A stretch of DNA of 64,000 nt, from assembly GCA_947074205.1 (NCBI GenBank), contig CAMTOQ010000008.1, positions 1-64,000 on the forward strand. Reading direction: 5' to 3'. Positions 26,337 through 35,846 of this stretch are shown here, in pieces. The notes under the pieces are model-generated. The model did not search any database, was not told where the DNA came from, and was given only the letters and a program-made list of their open reading frames with translations. Position 1 is the first letter of the stretch; each line of letters starts with the position of its first letter. The translations under genes were made by a program, and so were the position numbers. Source of the stretch: an uncultured Bacteroides sp. Lineage in GTDB: Bacteria > Bacteroidota > Bacteroidia > Bacteroidales > Bacteroidaceae.

Positions 26337-26370
26337 TTCTAACTGCCCCGAGTAATAAAGGAGGTTAGAA
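26337..26370 (+). other. Weak hairpin in the kdsA leader
   Basis: TTCTAAC (26337-26343) and GTTAGAA (26364-26370) can pair around a loop that contains an AGGAGG. It is too far (22 bp or more) from the ATG to be the ribosome site. It could be an attenuator or chance. Confidence 0.3.
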
Positions 26371-26392
26371 TTCTATTCAATATTTACTGTTC

Positions 26393-27196
26393 ATGATTGA
26401 TAAATTGACCAACAACCCGGCAAATAATTTCTTTCTTTTAGCTGGGCCTTGTGTGATCGAAGGAGAAGAGATGGCTATGCGCATAGCCGAGAAAGTAGTG
26501 TCTATCACAGAGAAGCTACAGATTCCCTATGTATTTAAAGGTTCTTACCGTAAAGCCAACCGCTCGCGCCTCGACTCGTTTACCGGTATTGGAGACGAAA
26601 AAGCATTGCACATTCTCGAAAAGGTGCACAAAACTTTTGGCGTACCTACTGTAACCGATATCCATACTGCCGAAGAGGCTGCTATGGCTGCACCGTTTGT
26701 GGATGTATTGCAAATACCGGCATTCTTGTGCCGTCAAACCGACCTACTAGTTGCTGCGGCTAAAACCGGCAAGGTGGTCAACATCAAAAAGGGGCAATTC
26801 CTATCGCCTGAGGCCATGCAGTTTGCTGCCGACAAGGTGATTGAGGCAGGCAACTCACAAGTGATGCTCACCGAACGTGGTACTACATTTGGCTACCAAG
26901 ACTTGATTGTGGACTATCGTGGCATACCTGCCATGAAGGCTTTCGGACATCCTGTGATACTAGATGTGACTCACTCGCTGCAACAGCCCAACCAAACTAG
27001 TGGGGTGACTGGCGGTATGCCTCAACTCATCGAGACAGTAGCCAAAGCTGGTATTGCAGTAGGGGCCGACGGACTATTTATCGAGACACACGAAAACCCA
27101 TCAGTAGCAAAGAGTGATGGCGCAAATATGCTGCAACTCGACCTACTTGAAGATCTTCTCACAAAATTAGTTAGAATTCGTGAGGCGATTGTGTGA
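26393..27196 (+). CDS. kdsA: 2-dehydro-3-deoxyphosphooctonate aldolase (KDO-8-P synthase)
   Basis: It condenses arabinose 5-phosphate with phosphoenolpyruvate to make KDO 8-phosphate for lipopolysaccharide. Motifs include LAGPCVIEGEEMA, YVFKGSYRKANRSRLDSF and GLFIETHENPSVAKSDG, with FGYQDLIVDYRG in between. The length of 267 residues fits. The miaA-DAGK-kdsA order is on one strand with gaps of 56 and 65 bp. The outer-membrane role fits a Gram-negative organism. Confidence 0.97.
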   Translation: MIDKLTNNPANNFFLLAGPCVIEGEEMAMRIAEKVVSITEKLQIPYVFKGSYRKANRSRLDSFTGIGDEKALHILEKVHKTFGVPTVTDIHTAEEAAMAAPFVDVLQIPAFLCRQTDLLVAAAKTGKVVNIKKGQFLSPEAMQFAADKVIEAGNSQVMLTERGTTFGYQDLIVDYRGIPAMKAFGHPVILDVTHSLQQPNQTSGVTGGMPQLIETVAKAGIAVGADGLFIETHENPSVAKSDGANMLQLDLLEDLLTKLVRIREAIV

Positions 27197-27253
27197 TTTT
27201 CTCCGACAACAGACGACTAAGGTTATATAAAGAACAATTTTAATAAACTAGAC

Positions 27254-30070
27254 ATGAAAAGAATTACACGTTTTCTATTGGCTGCAGTGCTATTTTTGAG
27301 CTGTGGCTTGTCGCAAGCGGTAGCGCAACAAATGCCACCCACTCCTGTCGACCAAAATGTACGTATCGGTACGTTGCCTAATGGTCTTACCTATTATATC
27401 CGCAAGAATGCTTTGCCCGAAAACCGTGCCGATTTCTACATCGCACAGAAAGTTGGTTCTATTCAAGAAGAATTAGACCAACTAGGTTTGGCTCACTTCT
27501 TGGAACACATGGCCTTCAATGGTACTACCAACTTCCCAGGCACTAGCTTGAGAACCTATTTGGAAAAGATTGGCGTGAGATTTGGTGAAAACCTTAACGC
27601 ATACACTTCTATAGACGAGACGGTGTACAACATCTCTAACGTACCTGTAACTGTTGCAGGTGCTGTAGACTCGTGTCTATTGATCTTGCACGACTGGTCT
27701 AACGACCTTAGTTTGCTAGATGAAGATATCGACAACGAACGTGGCGTGATCAACGAAGAGTGGCGTACACGCATGAGCGCCGGCCAACGTATGATGGAAC
27801 GCAGTTTGCCAAAGATGTACCCTGGTACAAAATACGCTACTTGTTTCCCAATCGGTACAATGGAGGTAGTTATGAACTTCCCTCACCAAACACTTCGCGA
27901 CTACTACGAAACATGGTACCGCCCAGATTTGCAAGCAATCGTTGTTGTGGGTGATATCAATGTAGATGATATCGAAGCAAAAATCAAATCGATGTTTGCT
28001 GACATCCCAGCTCAACCCGATGCTAAGGAACGCGTATACTATCCTGTTCCAGACAACGATGAACCTATCATAGTTATTGAGCAAGATAAAGAGCAACCTT
28101 ATGTTCAAGCATCTTTCTATTGCAAGCATCCTGCCACTCCTGATAGTGAAAAAGGCAACTTAGGCTATTTGGTAGAGTATTACGCAAAAAGCATGATCAC
28201 AACTATGCTCAACACTCGCCTAAGCGAATTGACACAGCTTGCGACTCCTCCATTTATCTATGCCGGAACACGTGACGGTGGTTTCTTTGTTGCTAAAACA
28301 GTAGATGCATTCACTGGTATTGTGGTTTGCCAAGAAAACAATATCGAAGGTGGTATTGGTGCTTTGGTAACAGAAATCGAACGTGCTCGCAAGTTTGGCT
28401 TCACTGCTAGCGAATACTCTCGTGCTCGCGCAGAATATCTACGCAACATTGAGTCGGCTTACAACGAACGCGACAAAGTGAAGAATGAACCTTACGCATT
28501 AGAATATGTTCGCCACTTCCTAGACAACGAGCCTATCCCAGGTATTGAAAACGAATATGCCATCATGAACCAGATAGCTCCAAACATTCCTGTTGAAGCT
28601 ATCAATCAATTGATGCAATCTTTGATCTCTGACAAGAATCAAGTATTGACACTATTCGCTCCTGAAAAAGAGGGTTTGAAACTTCCAACCGAGAAAGCTT
28701 TGGCTGAATTGATTGGTAATATCAATAAAGAAGAGTTGACTCCTTATGTAGATACAGTATCGGACGAACCTTTGATGGCTGCTAAGCCAGAAGGTGGAAA
28801 GATTGTTTCTGAAAAAGCACTTCCAATGTTTGATGCTACAGAAATGACTCTTTCTAATGGCGTTAGAGTAATCATGAAGAACACCGACTTCAAAGCAGAT
28901 CAAATCTTGATGAAGGGTGTAAGCCTTGGTGGTAGCTCATTGTTCTCAAACAGCGAAATCATCAACATCAACTCATTAGACGCTGTAAGTGGCGGTGGTT
29001 TGGGTAACTTCAGTGCTACAAATCTTGAAAAAGCATTGGCCGGCAAGAAAGCATCTGTTGAATTCTTCATTGGCGACAAAACTGAAGGTGTTAACGGTAA
29101 CTGCTCACCACAAGATTTGGAAACTATGTTGCAGTTGACTTACTTGACTTTCACTGCTCCACGTCGTGACGATGATGCATTTGCATCTTACAAGAATCGT
29201 TCTAAAGCCTCTTTGCAAAATCAAGAGTTGAACCCTAGAGTGGCATTGAGCGACTCTATCCAAGGTGCTCTTTACCAACATCACCCACGCGCTATTCGTG
29301 TTAAAGCTGATATGATCGATCAAATCGACTACGATAAGTTGCTGGAAATGTATAAGAACCGTTTCGAAGATGCAAGCGACTTTACATTTATCTTGGTAGG
29401 TAATATTGATATCGCTAAGGATAAAGAGATTATTGCTGAATATCTTGGTGCACTCCCTTCAATCAACCGCAAGGAAACATTTAAGGACAATAAGATGGAT
29501 GTTCGCAAAGGTATCTATACTAATGAGTTCATCCGCAAGCAAGAGACTCCTAAAGTAACTAACTTCGTGGTTTACTCGGGTGAAACTCCTTACACTGAGA
29601 AGAATAAGATCATGATGGTGATGGTTAACCAAATCCTGAACCTTGTCTATACAGAAAAAGTTCGTGAAGACGAAGGTGGTACTTATGGTGTGGGTGTATA
29701 TGGTGGCATTTCAAAATATCCAAACCCTGAGTTCTTAATACAGATTATGTTCGATACAGCTCCTGCCAAAACAGCTAGATTGATGGAGATTATCTATGCT
29801 GAAGCAGAAAATCTTGGCAACGAAGGTCCATCTATCGAAAACCTCAACAAGGTGAAAGAATTCTTGTTGAAAAAGCATGCCGAAAACTTGAAAGAGAACC
29901 GCTACTGGTTGACTACTATTGACGAATATGAGTTTACTGGTGTAGATATGGCAGCCGACTACGACCAAATAGTGAATAACATCACTGTAAAGGATATCCA
30001 GAAATTTGCTAAATCTCTATTCAGCCAGAAGAATAGAATCCAAGTTAGCATGGTTAGTCCTGAAGAATAA
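27254..30070 (+). CDS. M16 family zinc peptidase (pitrilysin-like), copy 1
   Basis: This is a secreted or periplasmic zinc metallopeptidase of 938 residues with two M16 halves. The signal peptide ends near GLSQAVAQQ at about residue 26. The inverted zinc motif HFLEH is at 81-85 and the third ligand is Glu162 in NERGVINEEW. The downstream FGENLNAYTSIDETVYNI is the usual substrate-binding segment. The C-terminal half, with EDEGGTYGVGVYGG, lacks HxxEH, as expected. A highly similar copy follows directly at 30259, so these are a tandem duplication. The natural substrate is unknown. Confidence 0.95.
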   Translation: MKRITRFLLAAVLFLSCGLSQAVAQQMPPTPVDQNVRIGTLPNGLTYYIRKNALPENRADFYIAQKVGSIQEELDQLGLAHFLEHMAFNGTTNFPGTSLRTYLEKIGVRFGENLNAYTSIDETVYNISNVPVTVAGAVDSCLLILHDWSNDLSLLDEDIDNERGVINEEWRTRMSAGQRMMERSLPKMYPGTKYATCFPIGTMEVVMNFPHQTLRDYYETWYRPDLQAIVVVGDINVDDIEAKIKSMFADIPAQPDAKERVYYPVPDNDEPIIVIEQDKEQPYVQASFYCKHPATPDSEKGNLGYLVEYYAKSMITTMLNTRLSELTQLATPPFIYAGTRDGGFFVAKTVDAFTGIVVCQENNIEGGIGALVTEIERARKFGFTASEYSRARAEYLRNIESAYNERDKVKNEPYALEYVRHFLDNEPIPGIENEYAIMNQIAPNIPVEAINQLMQSLISDKNQVLTLFAPEKEGLKLPTEKALAELIGNINKEELTPYVDTVSDEPLMAAKPEGGKIVSEKALPMFDATEMTLSNGVRVIMKNTDFKADQILMKGVSLGGSSLFSNSEIININSLDAVSGGGLGNFSATNLEKALAGKKASVEFFIGDKTEGVNGNCSPQDLETMLQLTYLTFTAPRRDDDAFASYKNRSKASLQNQELNPRVALSDSIQGALYQHHPRAIRVKADMIDQIDYDKLLEMYKNRFEDASDFTFILVGNIDIAKDKEIIAEYLGALPSINRKETFKDNKMDVRKGIYTNEFIRKQETPKVTNFVVYSGETPYTEKNKIMMVMVNQILNLVYTEKVREDEGGTYGVGVYGGISKYPNPEFLIQIMFDTAPAKTARLMEIIYAEAENLGNEGPSIENLNKVKEFLLKKHAENLKENRYWLTTIDEYEFTGVDMAADYDQIVNNITVKDIQKFAKSLFSQKNRIQVSMVSPEE

Positions 30071-30099
30071 GGATTTACCTTAATCTTAAAACAATATTT

Positions 30100-30136
30100 A
30101 GAGCCCCCCTCCACAACTGTTGAGTGGGGCTCTATT
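30100..30136 (+). terminator. Terminator after M16 copy 1
   Basis: AGAGCCCC pairs with GGGGCTCT (30100-30107 and 30126-30133) across an 18-nt partly complementary loop. A T-rich tract follows. Confidence 0.75.
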
Positions 30137-30196
30137 CTTTTAATGATGCCATTTTAAAGACCTTATTAAAGAATTAATTAGTTTTTTTGAAGCTGC

Positions 30197-30216
30197 GGTG
30201 TGATTATTAGCACACC
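30197..30216 (+). other. Hairpin in the leader of M16 copy 2
   Basis: GGTGTG (30197-30202) pairs with CACACC (30211-30216) across 8 nt, 43 bp before the ATG at 30259. It could be an operator or mRNA stem. No canonical -7 box is obvious upstream. Confidence 0.35.
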
Positions 30217-30258
30217 ATCACGACTAAATAATTATAAAACATTTCTAACATTCTAAAT

Positions 30259-33072
30259 ATGAAAAAAGTAACACGTATTCTACTGGCCGCAGTACTACTA
30301 TTAACCACCGGCCTATCGCAAGCGGTAGCACAACAGATGCCTCCTATCCCTGTTGACCAAAATGTGCGTATCGGCACATTGCCCAATGGTCTTACATATT
30401 ATATCCGCAAAAATGCATTGCCCGAAAACCGTGCCGATTTCTATATTGCACAAAAGGTGGGTTCCATTCAAGAAGAAGCAGACCAACTTGGTTTGGCACA
30501 TTTCCTAGAGCACATGGCCTTCAACGGCACCACTAACTTCCCAGGCAATGGTTTGAAAACCTATTTGGAAAAGATTGGTGTGAGATTTGGCGAAAACCTT
30601 AATGCCGGCACTGGTGTTGACCAAACTGTTTATAACATCTCCAATGTACCGGTTACAACTCCCGGAGCTATTGATTCTTGTCTATTGATTTTGCACGACT
30701 GGTCGAACGACCTTAGTTTAGAAGATCAAGAGATTGATAAGGAACGTGGCGTAATCAACGAAGAGTGGCGTACAGGCATGTCGGCTGGTCAACGTCTATG
30801 GACACGTAGTTTGCCACAGATGTTTCCGGGCACCAAATATGCCACTTGTATGCCTATAGGCACAATGGAAGTTATCATGAATTTTCCGTATCAAACACTT
30901 CGCGACTACTACGAAACTTGGTATCGTCCCGATTTGCAAGGTATTATTGTGGTAGGTGATATCAATGTAGACGACATGGAAGCTAAGATTAAAACAATGT
31001 TCTCGGCTATCCCAGCCTCAACTAATCCAAAGGAGCGCGTATACTATCCAGTACCTGACAATGATGAGCCTATCGTCGTTATTGAACAAGACAAAGAACA
31101 ACCTTATGTTCAAGCATTATTCTATTGTAAACATCCTGCTACCACTCGCGACGAAAAAAGCAATTTAGCCTATTTAGTAGAGAACTATGCTGCAGATATG
31201 ATTACCTCTATGCTCAACCTTCGCCTTGAAGAACTGACACAGACTGCAAACCCTCCCTTTATCTATGCAGCCACATTCGATGGAGACTTTTACGCAGCCA
31301 AAACGGTGCAAGCATTTACAGGAGTTACCGTATGCCAAGAAGACAATATCGAAGGAGGTATCAGCACTTTAGTTACTGAAATCGAACGTGCACGCAAATT
31401 TGGTTTCACTGCCAGCGAATACGCTCGTGCTCGTGCCGAATATCTTCGAAACCTTGAGTCGGCTTACAACGAGCGCGGCAATGCGAAAAATGAGGCTTAT
31501 GCTCAGGAATACGTAAACCACTTCCTCGACAATGAACCTATACCTGGAATAGAAAACGAGTATTCTTTTATGAATCAGATTGCTCCAAACATCCCTGTCG
31601 AAGCAGTCAACCAAATGATGCAATTCTTAATAACTGACAACAACCAAGCATTGATTCTATTCGCTCCTGAAAAAGAAGGGTTGAAATTGCCATCTAAAAA
31701 AGCATTGGCCGAATTAATTGGTAATATTAACAAAGAGGAGTTGACTCCTTATGTAGACACAGTATCGGACGAACCTTTGATGGCGGCTAAACCCGAAGGT
31801 GGTAAGATTGTTTCTGAGAAGGCACTTCCGATGTTTGGTGCTACAGAAATGACACTATCTAATGGTGCGAAAGTTATTATGAAGAATACCGACTTCAAAG
31901 CAGATCAAATCTTAATGAAGGCTGTTAGTTTCGGCGGCAGCTCATTGTTCCCCGATAGCGAAATCATCAATATCAGTTCACTAGATATAGTAGGTATAGG
32001 TGGTGCCGGTAACTTCAGCGCTACTAACCTTGAAAAAGCATTGGCAGGCAAGAAAGCCTCTGTGAAGTACTTTATTGAGAACAAGACGGAAGGTGTGAAT
32101 GGTAGCTGCTCTCCTCAAGACTTAGAAACGATGTTGCAGTTGACTTACCTTGCTTTCACTGCGCCACGTCGTGACGAAGATGCATTCTCTTCTTATAAGA
32201 ACCGCGAAAAAGCTGCTTTGCAAAATCAAGAGCTGAACCCAAGTACCACTTTGAGCGACTCTATCAAAGCGGCAATGTATAGCAATCACCCTCGTGCTAT
32301 CCGTCTGAAAGCCGATATGATCGACCAAATAGACTACGATAAGGTGCTATCTATGTATATGAACCGTTTCGAAGATGCCAGCGACTTTACATTTATTCTA
32401 GTAGGAAATATAGACATAGATAAAGATAAAGAGATCATCGCTGAATATCTTGGTGCACTTCCTTCAACCAACCGCAAGGAGACATTCAAAGACAACAACA
32501 TGAGGTTCCGTGAAGGCATATACACCAACGAGTTTATCCGTCAACAAGAAACTCCAAAGACTACCAACATTGTATTTTACTCAGGCAAATGTGCATACAC
32601 CGAGAGAAACAACTTGATGATGACCATGATTCATCAGATTCTCGACTTAGTATATACTGAAAAACTTCGCGAAGACGAAGGTGGCACTTATGGAGCAGGT
32701 GTATATGGTTCATTGATAAAATACACAAGCCCACAGTTTATATTTCAAATCTTTTTCGACACAGCTCCTTCTAAAACAGCTAAGTTGATGGAAATCATCT
32801 ATGCTGAAATTGAGAAAATAAGTACAGATGGGCCATCTGTAGAAAACCTCAACAAAGTGAAGGAGTTCTTGCTAAAGAAACATGCCGAAGACTTGAAAGA
32901 GAATAGCTACTGGCTAAAAACAATGGATGAGTATGTATATACAGGCGTAGACATGATGGCCAACTATGATCAAATATTGAACAGCATCACAGCAGAAGAT
33001 ATTCAAACATTTGCTAAGAGCCTATTTAGCCAAAAGAACAGAGTACAAATTAGTATGACTAGCCCCGAATAA
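30259..33072 (+). CDS. M16 family zinc peptidase (pitrilysin-like), copy 2
   Basis: This 937-residue paralogue of the gene at 27254 aligns along its whole length without large gaps. The signal peptide (to about AVAQQ), HFLEH (81-85) and the third-ligand region KERGVINEEW are kept. The substrate-contact segment differs: copy 1 has NAYTSIDETVY where this has NAGTGVDQTVY. The C-terminal part has EDEGGTYGAGVYGSL. The DUF5687 gene starts 2 bp after its stop, so this copy may be co-transcribed with the ABC exporter-like genes. Different substrate range from copy 1 is inferred. Confidence 0.95.
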   Translation: MKKVTRILLAAVLLLTTGLSQAVAQQMPPIPVDQNVRIGTLPNGLTYYIRKNALPENRADFYIAQKVGSIQEEADQLGLAHFLEHMAFNGTTNFPGNGLKTYLEKIGVRFGENLNAGTGVDQTVYNISNVPVTTPGAIDSCLLILHDWSNDLSLEDQEIDKERGVINEEWRTGMSAGQRLWTRSLPQMFPGTKYATCMPIGTMEVIMNFPYQTLRDYYETWYRPDLQGIIVVGDINVDDMEAKIKTMFSAIPASTNPKERVYYPVPDNDEPIVVIEQDKEQPYVQALFYCKHPATTRDEKSNLAYLVENYAADMITSMLNLRLEELTQTANPPFIYAATFDGDFYAAKTVQAFTGVTVCQEDNIEGGISTLVTEIERARKFGFTASEYARARAEYLRNLESAYNERGNAKNEAYAQEYVNHFLDNEPIPGIENEYSFMNQIAPNIPVEAVNQMMQFLITDNNQALILFAPEKEGLKLPSKKALAELIGNINKEELTPYVDTVSDEPLMAAKPEGGKIVSEKALPMFGATEMTLSNGAKVIMKNTDFKADQILMKAVSFGGSSLFPDSEIINISSLDIVGIGGAGNFSATNLEKALAGKKASVKYFIENKTEGVNGSCSPQDLETMLQLTYLAFTAPRRDEDAFSSYKNREKAALQNQELNPSTTLSDSIKAAMYSNHPRAIRLKADMIDQIDYDKVLSMYMNRFEDASDFTFILVGNIDIDKDKEIIAEYLGALPSTNRKETFKDNNMRFREGIYTNEFIRQQETPKTTNIVFYSGKCAYTERNNLMMTMIHQILDLVYTEKLREDEGGTYGAGVYGSLIKYTSPQFIFQIFFDTAPSKTAKLMEIIYAEIEKISTDGPSVENLNKVKEFLLKKHAEDLKENSYWLKTMDEYVYTGVDMMANYDQILNSITAEDIQTFAKSLFSQKNRVQISMTSPE

Positions 33073-33074
33073 TA

Positions 33075-34568
33075 ATGATTTATCTTTTTAACGAACTGCG
33101 CAAGCATGGAAATCTGGCTGCCAAGAGGCATCCTATGTATGACAAAAACCGATTTGGGAAGTACTTCATGTACGGAATGGCTGCTTTCTGGGCCTGCTAC
33201 ATGGTCTTCTTCGGCATCTCGTTTGCCTTTATACTCGACACGAACAATCGCGAGCCCTATCAACTGCTGAATGGGGGACTGATATTCGTTCTTGCTATAG
33301 ATTTCCTAACACGCATTCCCTTTCAAAAAACACCAACGCAGGAGGTAAAACCTTACCTCCTGATGCCGGTAAAACGAAATAAAATAATCGACTTTCTACT
33401 TATCCGCTCTGGCTTAGATGGGTATAATCTTTTTTGGTTCTTCCTATTTGTGCCATTTGCCTTTCTCACTATCATCAAATTCTATGGCATATTGGGTGTC
33501 TTAACTTACTGCCTCGGTATTTGGTTGCTAATGGTATTCAACAACTACTGGTATCTGCTTTGCCGCACTTTGATAAGCGAACGCATCTGGTGGGTAGCAC
33601 TTCCATTGGCTGTATATGGTGGACTTGCTGCGGCTATCTTCATACCAGAAGATAGTGCTATACTCTATTTCTTTATGGATCTTGGCGATGGCTTCATTAC
33701 TGGTAACTTGTTGGTATTTATAGGCATGCTTGCAGCAATTGCTGTAATGTGGATCATCAACCGCCTAGTGATGTCTAGTCTCATCTACAAAGAGATTAAT
33801 AAGGTAGAAGATACAAAAGTCAATGCTTCAGAGTATAAGTTTTTCGAACGCTACGGAGAGATGGGAGAATATATGCGTCTAGAGCTGAAGATGCTTCTGC
33901 GCAATAAAGCTTGCAAGATAGCTGTTCGTACAGCTATACTTGTTGTGCTTGGTTTTAGTTGTGTATTGGGCTTCACCGATATTTATGACGAGGTGAAGGG
34001 CATGCGCAATTTCATCACCGTCTACAACTTCGCCGTCTTCGGAATAATGTTCCTGCTCAATATCATGAGCTACGAGGGCAACTATATCGACGGACTGATG
34101 AGCCGCAAAGAGTCTATCTACACATTATTAAGAGCTAAGTATGCCTTGTATAGTATAGCAATAGTCATCCCCCTACTACTTATGACTCCCGCCATGGCAA
34201 TGGGTAAAATTCCTGTATTGTCAGCTTTCGCATGGGCGCTCTTCACAGCAGGCTTCATCTATTTCTGCCTCTTCCAATTAGCGGTATACAACAAAAAAAC
34301 TACACCACTCAATGTAAAAATATCCGGTAGACAGAATATGGGATCGGGACTACAGAATGTTATCTCTTTTGCCACTTTTGGCTGTCCTCTCCTATTCTAC
34401 TTTGTATTAGAGCTAATCTTTGGCGAAATTGTCACCGCTTGGATATTGATGGGCATCGGGATAACCTTTATCCTCACCTCACAAATATGGATCAAGAACG
34501 TCTATACACGCTTTATGAAGCGTAGATACGAAAACATGGAAGGGTTTAGAGAATCCCGCGAAGGATAA
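33075..34568 (+). CDS. DUF5687-like membrane protein, probable ABC permease
   Basis: This is a 497-residue polytopic inner-membrane protein with roughly twelve hydrophobic segments and long polar loops. It opens RKHGNLAAKRHPMYDKNRFGKYFMYG. I recognise it as the DUF5687 type found in Bacteroides next to an ABC ATPase, which is exactly the neighbour here (34604-35320). It is probably the membrane half of an ABC exporter. It starts 2 bp after M16 copy 2, implying co-transcription. Cargo is unknown. The DUF name is from memory of the family. Confidence 0.8.
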   Translation: MIYLFNELRKHGNLAAKRHPMYDKNRFGKYFMYGMAAFWACYMVFFGISFAFILDTNNREPYQLLNGGLIFVLAIDFLTRIPFQKTPTQEVKPYLLMPVKRNKIIDFLLIRSGLDGYNLFWFFLFVPFAFLTIIKFYGILGVLTYCLGIWLLMVFNNYWYLLCRTLISERIWWVALPLAVYGGLAAAIFIPEDSAILYFFMDLGDGFITGNLLVFIGMLAAIAVMWIINRLVMSSLIYKEINKVEDTKVNASEYKFFERYGEMGEYMRLELKMLLRNKACKIAVRTAILVVLGFSCVLGFTDIYDEVKGMRNFITVYNFAVFGIMFLLNIMSYEGNYIDGLMSRKESIYTLLRAKYALYSIAIVIPLLLMTPAMAMGKIPVLSAFAWALFTAGFIYFCLFQLAVYNKKTTPLNVKISGRQNMGSGLQNVISFATFGCPLLFYFVLELIFGEIVTAWILMGIGITFILTSQIWIKNVYTRFMKRRYENMEGFRESREG

Positions 34569-34603
34569 ATCAATTTTAATAACACTATCAATTAGCTATA
34601 ACT

Positions 34604-35320
34604 ATGATTACTATAGAGCATTTACAAAAGAACTTCGGAACAAAAAGAGCTGTAGATATCGAACAATACCACATCAAGAAAGGCGATATGCTGGGCTTAG
34701 TGGGGAACAATGGTGCCGGTAAAACGACACTGTTCCGATTGATTCTAGATCTACTTAAAGCAGACAGAGGCAGTGTGTCTATTAAAGGGATTGATGTAAG
34801 TAAAAGTGAGGATTGGAAAAACTATACTGGAGCCTTCATCGATGATGGTTTCTTAATAGACTACCTCACTCCCGAAGAATATTTCTACTTCGTGGGCAAG
34901 ATGTATGGCCTCAGTAAAGATGTTATCGACGAACGTTTGAAACCCTTTGAGCGTTTTATGAATGGCGAAGTGGTGGGACAAAAGAAATTTATCCGCAACT
35001 ACTCGGCCGGTAACAAGCAAAAGATTGGTATTATCTCGGCTATGTTGCACCACCCCGAATTGCTCATCTTGGATGAGCCGTTCAACTTCCTCGACCCAAG
35101 TTCGCAAGCCATCATTAAACATCTGCTTAAGAAATACAATGAGGAGCACAATGCCACTGTCATCATCTCTAGTCACAACTTGAACCATACAGTAGACGTG
35201 TGCCCACGCATAGCACTGCTAGAGCATGGCATCATCATTCGTGATATTGAAAATGTAGAGAACTCTGCCGAGAAAGAATTGGAAGAGTACTTCAATGTGA
35301 TTGTTGAAGAAATTCTATAA
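34604..35320 (+). CDS. ABC transporter ATP-binding protein
   Basis: This is a 238-residue single ABC ATPase. Walker A is GLVGNNGAGKTTLFRL and Walker B is LLILDEPFNFLDPSSQ. The signature is degenerate, read as YSAGNKQKIGII rather than LSGGQ. The H-loop is ISSHNLNH. The D-loop NFLD follows Walker B. It lies 35 bp after the DUF5687 gene and 2 bp before the NlpC/P60 gene. Pairing with the DUF5687 permease is inferred from position. Confidence 0.94.
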   Translation: MITIEHLQKNFGTKRAVDIEQYHIKKGDMLGLVGNNGAGKTTLFRLILDLLKADRGSVSIKGIDVSKSEDWKNYTGAFIDDGFLIDYLTPEEYFYFVGKMYGLSKDVIDERLKPFERFMNGEVVGQKKFIRNYSAGNKQKIGIISAMLHHPELLILDEPFNFLDPSSQAIIKHLLKKYNEEHNATVIISSHNLNHTVDVCPRIALLEHGIIIRDIENVENSAEKELEEYFNVIVEEIL

Positions 35321-35322
35321 AG

Positions 35323-35832
35323 ATGAAGCGACTGTTTTATTTTCTTTCTATTATATTTGCCGCACTTGCTCTCAGCTCGTGTGGCACTACTAAAAAAGGG
35401 GCAGACTATTCTGCCTTGGCTCAAGCTTCTAGAAGGCTAGGTGTAGACATTGCCTACAAAGACAATCACAAGCTCTACCTAGAGGCTGCTCAATGGATAG
35501 GTACCCCCTACCGATCGGGAGGCAATACGCGCAATGGACTAGACTGCTCTGGGTTGACCACTCAGATTTATAAGAATGTCTACCGCCGCCAATTGCCTCG
35601 TAGTTCGAGGGAGCAATATAAAGCAGCCCGCAAGGTAAGCAAAAAGAAGTTGGAAGAGGGCGATCTCGTCTTCTTCTCTACCGATCGATCGCGTAAGAAT
35701 GTGGGCCATGTAGGTATCTATCTAAAAAATGGAAAGTTTATACATACGAGTACAAGCTCGGGTGTCATTGTCAGCAAACTCAACGAACCTTATTATGTGA
35801 GCAACTGGATTTCCGGAGGTAAAATCAATTAA
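35323..35832 (+). CDS. NlpC/P60 family cell-wall hydrolase lipoprotein
   Basis: This is a periplasm-facing peptidoglycan endopeptidase, cutting stem peptides. The lipobox ALSSC places the lipid Cys at position 20. The NlpC/P60 domain contains catalytic Cys75 in NGLDCSGLT, His129 in NVGHVGIYL, and a third polar residue, His141, in FIHTSTS. GTPYRSGG precedes the Cys. At 169 residues it is a compact single-domain enzyme. It starts 2 bp after the ABC gene, so it belongs to the same unit. The lipoprotein is probably outer-membrane attached. Confidence 0.94.
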   Translation: MKRLFYFLSIIFAALALSSCGTTKKGADYSALAQASRRLGVDIAYKDNHKLYLEAAQWIGTPYRSGGNTRNGLDCSGLTTQIYKNVYRRQLPRSSREQYKAARKVSKKKLEEGDLVFFSTDRSRKNVGHVGIYLKNGKFIHTSTSSGVIVSKLNEPYYVSNWISGGKIN

Positions 35833-35846
35833 AACTTAAAAATGAT

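Noticed and set aside
27254..33072. M16 pair as a sequence-assembly duplication
   Set aside because: The copies differ throughout, at both synonymous and amino-acid level, and have different intergenic regions, so the duplication is old and real.
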